Shown: piece after piece, positions 16,274 to 19,217 of the stretch | How the letters are laid out: each line of letters begins with the position of its first letter | How positions within the stretch are numbered: the first letter of the stretch is position 1 | NCBI GenBank assembly: GCA_945788675.1 | Contig: CALZMY010000225.1 | Span: 1-19,217, forward strand | Source of the DNA: an uncultured Gammaproteobacteria bacterium | GTDB lineage: Bacteria > Pseudomonadota > Gammaproteobacteria > SZUA-140 | Direction of reading: 5' to 3' | Length of the DNA stretch: 19,217 nucleotides | Program-made: the position numbers and the translations under genes | Notes under the pieces: model-generated | Told to the model about the DNA's origin: nothing | The model's database searches: none | The model's input: only the letters and a program-made list of their open reading frames with translations

Positions 16274-16305
16274 AAACTGTTTGCCTCGCACAGTTTTGTT
16301 CGAGG
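16274..16305 (+). other. potential H-type pseudoknot in the rplS 3' untranslated region
   Basis: AAACTGT (16274-16280) is complementary to ACAGTTT (16290-16296). The loop between them contains CCTCG (16284-16288), which is complementary to CGAGG at 16301-16305. The two pairings interleave (stem 1 of 7 bp, stem 2 of 5 bp; loops of 3, 1 and 4 bases), the layout of a classical pseudoknot. Either stem alone would be a simple hairpin. No function is shown. Confidence 0.35.
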
Positions 16306-16320
16306 TTCGGGTTGATGATG

Positions 16321-16354
16321 AAAGACCAGTAACGCCTGTTACTGGTCTTTTTTT
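16321..16354 (+). terminator. Rho-independent terminator of the rpsP-rplS operon
   Basis: AAAGACCAGTAAC (16321-16333) pairs perfectly with GTTACTGGTCTTT (16338-16350) around the four-base loop GCCT, and the T run extends to 16354. The 13-bp stem and T tract are textbook. It lies 48 bases after the rplS stop and 75 bases before ogt. Confidence 0.93.
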
Positions 16355-16429
16355 ATGGGACAGATTTTCTCTCGCCTGGAATTAGCGCATAATCGGAATT
16401 GAGTGAAATTATCGGCATGTGAATGAGTG

Positions 16430-16912
16430 ATGCAAGTAGATCTGGCAAATTATGATGCTGTAATCGAAACACCAGTAGCTTCAATGAGGCTTGGTATTGT
16501 GGCGCAGCTGGATAAGCTTATAGCCATCGATCTTTTACCTTCATGCAACCAGACATGTCGCCCGGTATCTGATATTACGAAAGAAGTTGTGATGCAGCTA
16601 CAGTCCTATTTCGATGATCCACAGTGGCGATTTTCGCTGCCAATAGCAGCCCAGGGGACAGACTTTCAACAGCGTGTATGGCAGTTTATGAAATCGATTC
16701 CAGTGGGAGAAACGCGACGTTATGGCGATGTTGCCAAAAGTCTAAAAAGCGCATCGCGTGCTGTCGGTGGTGCGTGTCGTCGTAATCCAGTACCGATTGT
16801 GGTGCCGTGTCACCGTATTGTTGCCGCGAGTGGCATTGGTGGCTATAACGGTTGTACCGATGGTGCAGAATTAAACTTTAAGCGGTGGTTATTGGCTCAT
16901 GAGCAACAGTGA
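16430..16912 (+). CDS. ogt: Methylated-DNA-protein cysteine methyltransferase (Ogt type)
   Basis: A 160-residue suicidal repair protein that transfers alkyl groups from O6-alkylguanine (and O4-alkylthymine) in DNA to its own cysteine. The active site is C127 in VPCHRIV. The helix-turn-helix region FQQRVWQFMKSIPVGETRRY and the later SGIGGYNG are typical of the DNA-binding domain. The N-terminal Ogt domain (about 1-75) is present but diverged. I start at ATG 16430; a GTG directly before it at 16427 would add one residue. The ribosome binding site is weak. The 3' end overlaps xerD by 14 bases. No Ada-type zinc-binding domain is present, so this is a stand-alone repair enzyme. Confidence 0.92.
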   Translation: MQVDLANYDAVIETPVASMRLGIVAQLDKLIAIDLLPSCNQTCRPVSDITKEVVMQLQSYFDDPQWRFSLPIAAQGTDFQQRVWQFMKSIPVGETRRYGDVAKSLKSASRAVGGACRRNPVPIVVPCHRIVAASGIGGYNGCTDGAELNFKRWLLAHEQQ

Positions 16913-17831
16913 ACGAGCAGTAACGGCCAACGTGTTGTCAGAGCAGGACAGTGGCTTGATCGACCGTTTTCTTGATGCACTGTGGATGGAACGTGGCTTG
17001 AGTAAAAATACGCTGGCAGCCTATCGATCTGACCTGCAAAAGCTGGCTGCGTGGTTGGCGACCAATGAACGAACGTTAATGAATGTCGGTCGTAATGACC
17101 TGCTGGCCTACCTTGCGCACTGTGTTACGCAAGGGATGCATGCGCGTTCCAGTGCCCGCATCCTTTCCAGTGTGCGGCGTCTCTATCAATACCTGGTGCG
17201 TGAAGGCGCACTTACTGAAGACCCTAGCGCTCGCATCGAATCTCCCAGGCTGGGACGACCACTGCCTAAGACGCTCACAGAGGAAGAGGTAGAGTGCCTG
17301 TTACATGCGCCGGATGTGGAAAGCTCGCTGGGGCTCCGTGATCGCGCCATGCTGGAGGTGCTTTATGCCACTGGGCTGCGTGTTTCTGAACTGGTAGGGC
17401 TGGAGGTCGCGAGGGTCAGTCTGTCTCAGGGGGTAGTGCGAGTGATTGGTAAGGGAGGCAAGGAGCGACTGGTGCCGCTGGGTGAAGAGGCACTTGACTG
17501 GATTACACGTTATCAAAATATATCGCGTCCTGAGTTATTAAATGGCAGGGTGTGCAGCGCACTGTTTGTCACACGACGCGGTGATGCGATGACACGCCAG
17601 GCCTTCTGGTATCTAATTAAACGTCACGCCCTCAATGTCGGGATCCGCAAGCCACTATCGCCACATATCATGCGTCACGCCTTTGCCTCGCACCTGCTCA
17701 ATCACGGAGCCGATCTGCGGGTATTGCAGATGTTGCTTGGCCACAGTGATCTTTCCACTACGCAGATATATACCCATGTCGCACGTGAACGCCTGAAAGA
17801 GATGCATGCCACCCATCATCCGAGAGGTTAG
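16899..17831 (+). CDS. xerD: Site-specific tyrosine recombinase XerD
   Basis: A 310-residue recombinase that works with XerC at the dif site to resolve chromosome dimers. The N-terminal SAM-like core-binding domain (about 20-105) includes WMERGLSKNTLAAYRSDL. The catalytic domain (about 125-305) has all expected residues: R161 (ATGLRVSEL), H256 and R259 (HIMRHAFASH), H282 (LGHSDLSTT) and nucleophile Y291 (QIYTHV). The sequence is XerD-like rather than XerC-like, judged from its N-terminal WMERGLS motif and neighbour dsbC; the two paralogues are close, so the letter is less certain than the function. It carries a short N-terminal extension relative to the usual ~298 residues. It overlaps ogt by 14 bases, suggesting coupled expression. 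This is a housekeeping recombinase, not evidence of an integrated element. Confidence 0.92.
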   Translation: MSNSERAVTANVLSEQDSGLIDRFLDALWMERGLSKNTLAAYRSDLQKLAAWLATNERTLMNVGRNDLLAYLAHCVTQGMHARSSARILSSVRRLYQYLVREGALTEDPSARIESPRLGRPLPKTLTEEEVECLLHAPDVESSLGLRDRAMLEVLYATGLRVSELVGLEVARVSLSQGVVRVIGKGGKERLVPLGEEALDWITRYQNISRPELLNGRVCSALFVTRRGDAMTRQAFWYLIKRHALNVGIRKPLSPHIMRHAFASHLLNHGADLRVLQMLLGHSDLSTTQIYTHVARERLKEMHATHHPRG

Positions 17832-17847
17832 GCAGAGGTGATATTTT

Positions 17848-17890
17848 CGGGGTGTTTCTTGCTATCATATCTGATGTTTTGAAACACCCG
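17848..17890. repeat. long imperfect inverted repeat between xerD and dsbC
   Basis: GGGTGTTTC (17850-17858) pairs perfectly with GAAACACCC (17881-17889). Inside the loop, ATCA (17864-17867) pairs with TGAT (17872-17875) around TATC, leaving a symmetric five-by-five internal loop. An outer C-G pair (17848/17890) is possible with one bulged G. It is not followed by a T run, so it is not a standard terminator. It ends 19 bases before the dsbC start and could affect processing, initiation or protein binding. Confidence 0.5.
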
Positions 17891-17908
17891 ATAACCTTAG
17901 GAATTGTG

Positions 17909-18904
17909 ATGAAAAAAACTATCATAGCGGTAATGACCTTGCTGGTCACCATTTCAACCTCTGCTTTTGCAGATGATAGTGCCGATTCAGCCTTTGGATG
18001 GGCAGTAAAAGAGGATGCAGCTTCAGCTGCTGGTTCGACAGGGGAGAGGAGTGCAGACACAACTGCGAGTAAGGGAGAGGAAAGTGTCGATGCAACCGAG
18101 AGCTCAGCCGGGGAGAACGTTGATACTGCTGTGAATGCGACAGAGGAGAAGAGTGCAGACACAACTGCGAGTAAGGCAGAGGAGAGTGTCGACACAGCCG
18201 CGAGCGCAACGGAGGAGAGTGTTGATATCGCGGCGGGCACGGCAGGTGATAGCGCTGTCAGAAACAGACTAAACAAGATCATCCCAGGGCAGACGCCCGA
18301 TCTGATTGAGCAGACCCCCTATAAAGGGCTTTATGAAGTGGTCTATGGTTCGGATATCTTCTACCTCTCGGCGGACGGGCGTTATCTGTTTCAGGGAGAC
18401 ATGGTCGATCTGAAGACTCAGGCTAACCTCACCGAAGGACGCCGTACCAAGGGGCGTCTGACGCTGATGAAGAAGGCGAGCCTCGATTCAAAGATCCGCT
18501 TCACTCCTGCAGAGGGTAAGGCTCAACATGTGGTCGATGTCTTCACCGATGTCGATTGTTTCTACTGTCAGAAACTGCATAGTGAGATGGATAGCTATAC
18601 GAGTGAAGGGATCGAAATCCGTTACCTCGCCTTCCCACGCGCCGGGGTTGGCAGCCATTCGTATGACAAGATTGTTTCTGTCTGGTGTGCCGAAGATCAG
18701 CATTCCGAGATGACACTGGCGAAGAATAAACAGAAGCCAAAAGAGCGAACCTGTGAAAACCCGGTGAAGGCGCATATGGAGCTGGGGCGTGAGGTCGGTG
18801 TTAGCGGGACGCCTGCATTAGTGTTTGACGATGGTACGCTGCTGCCGGGTTATGTGCCGGCTGTGCAACTGAAGAAGATGCTCGATGAGCGTAAAGCGAA
18901 ATAG
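17909..18904 (+). CDS. dsbC: Periplasmic disulfide isomerase DsbC with repetitive acidic insertion
   Basis: A 331-residue secreted thiol-disulfide isomerase that should reshuffle wrong disulfides in the periplasm. ATG 17909 is chosen because AGGA lies about seven bases upstream and a clear signal peptide follows (MKKTIIAVMTLLVTIS, cleavage after AFA at residue 21). Residues ~22-115 form an acidic, Ser/Thr/Ala/Glu-rich segment with about six copies of an 11-residue repeat, not present in ordinary DsbC (about 236 residues with signal). The DsbC dimerisation domain begins near residue 116 (VYGSDIFYLSADGRYLF). The thioredoxin-fold domain has C217-F-Y-C220, a later cysteine pair (VWCAEDQ and RTCENP) and the cis-proline loop GTPAL. 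The dinucleotide CFYC differs from the CGYC of E. coli. It follows xerD by 77 bases, a common gammaproteobacterial neighbour. Confidence 0.9.
   Translation: MKKTIIAVMTLLVTISTSAFADDSADSAFGWAVKEDAASAAGSTGERSADTTASKGEESVDATESSAGENVDTAVNATEEKSADTTASKAEESVDTAASATEESVDIAAGTAGDSAVRNRLNKIIPGQTPDLIEQTPYKGLYEVVYGSDIFYLSADGRYLFQGDMVDLKTQANLTEGRRTKGRLTLMKKASLDSKIRFTPAEGKAQHVVDVFTDVDCFYCQKLHSEMDSYTSEGIEIRYLAFPRAGVGSHSYDKIVSVWCAEDQHSEMTLAKNKQKPKERTCENPVKAHMELGREVGVSGTPALVFDDGTLLPGYVPAVQLKKMLDERKAK
18049..18176 (+). repeat. exact 26-base direct repeat within the dsbC insertion
   Basis: The 26-base sequence at 18049-18074, encoding the SADTTASK unit, recurs exactly at 18151-18176. The offset is 102 bases (34 codons), so the frame is kept. 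The exact copy points to recent duplication or gene conversion inside an older, diverged series of roughly 33-base units running to about 18248. Confidence 0.85.
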
Positions 18905-18915
18905 GCGCCGCTATC

Positions 18916-19217
18916 ATGTTGAAGGAGATTCATGTCTTAACGGCTGTCATCAGTTTTAGCCTCTTTTTCATCCGTGGCCTGTGGGTGATGAAGGGTTCGG
19001 CGATGATGCAGCAGAAGTGGGTTAAGATTGTACCGCATGTCAATGATACGATACTGCTCGGCACTGCAATCGCACTGACTATTGCTATTGAGCAGTACCC
19101 CTTCGTTGATGGCTGGCTAACGGCCAAGCTGCTGGCGCTGGTCGCCTACATCTGCCTCGGGATGGAAGCACTTAAAATTGCCAAAACGGAAAAGGGGCGG
19201 GCCGTTGCGTGGCTGGC
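18916..19217 (+). CDS. SirB2-family membrane protein, cut by window end
   Basis: An open frame from ATG 18916 runs past the window end; about 100 residues are visible. It has at least three hydrophobic helices (about 6-24, 44-60 and 68-86). Residues such as GLWVM near 22 and the KIVPHVNDTILLGTAIAL stretch at about 38-55 are characteristic of the SirB2/YchQ family of small integral membrane proteins. The biochemical function of that family is unknown; the name comes from an indirect effect on Salmonella invasion genes. It begins 11 bases after the dsbC stop and is probably co-transcribed. The ribosome binding site is weak. Confidence 0.8.
   Translation, partial: MLKEIHVLTAVISFSLFFIRGLWVMKGSAMMQQKWVKIVPHVNDTILLGTAIALTIAIEQYPFVDGWLTAKLLALVAYICLGMEALKIAKTEKGRAVAWL

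Noticed and set aside
16899..17831. Tyrosine recombinase as a sign of an integrated mobile element
   Set aside because: It is a standard XerD beside dsbC in a housekeeping context, with no attachment-site repeats or phage genes around it.
17758..18282. 174-codon minus-strand open frame, Ala/Ser/Leu/Val-rich, looking like a membrane protein
   Set aside because: It is antisense to the end of xerD and the repetitive dsbC insertion. Its repeats mirror those of the sense gene, and no ribosome binding site or family match was seen.

Overview
The window looks like a gammaproteobacterial chromosome segment. The evidence is the order corB, ypjD, ffh, rpsP, rimM, trmD, rplS, which resembles the Escherichia coli neighbourhood of ffh, together with typical gammaproteobacterial versions of xerD, ogt, dsbC and sirB2. 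A sulfur-oxidising or other redox-versatile lineage would fit, but the sequence does not fix the genus.

Region 1 (1-468): the 3' end of an unrecognised gene, then a 154-base gap. The gap holds a candidate FliA (sigma-28) promoter with a 13-base dyad in its spacer.

Region 2 (469-9359): a complete seven-gene Wsp-type chemosensory operon in the order receptor (wspA), CheW (wspB), CheR-TPR (wspC), CheW (wspD), hybrid CheA-REC (wspE), CheB (wspF) and REC-GGDEF diguanylate cyclase (wspR). The start and stop codons overlap or nearly touch almost throughout. In the known Pseudomonas system this pathway turns surface contact or envelope stress into cyclic di-GMP. Here the receptor is unusual. Its periplasmic domain has a CxxCH heme c motif instead of the heme-free four-helix bundle, and it carries two extra HAMP-like modules. 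WspD has a four-cysteine N-terminus. I infer a redox- or gas-sensing Wsp variant, possibly under flagellar control.

Region 3 (9390-11533, minus strand): corB (CNNM/CorC-type membrane protein with CBS domains) and ypjD/corE (CcsA-like membrane protein), convergent with wspR.

Region 4 (11534-12646): a 348-base gap with dyads and a terminator-like hairpin, then a metallo-beta-lactamase-fold protein resembling class II cyclic nucleotide phosphodiesterases.

Region 5 (12762-16354): ffh, then the rpsP-rimM-trmD-rplS translation operon, ending in a perfect 13-bp-stem terminator. A possible pseudoknot lies between the rplS stop codon and the terminator.

Region 6 (16430-19217): ogt overlapping xerD, then a dsbC-like disulfide isomerase and the 5' part of a SirB2-family membrane protein, which is cut by the window end. 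The DsbC has a roughly 94-residue repetitive acidic insertion after its signal peptide.

The most interesting item is the heme c-type Wsp receptor heading an otherwise canonical surface-sensing cyclic di-GMP operon. The second is the 11-residue-repeat insertion in DsbC. No tRNA, rRNA, CRISPR array or insertion sequence was seen.
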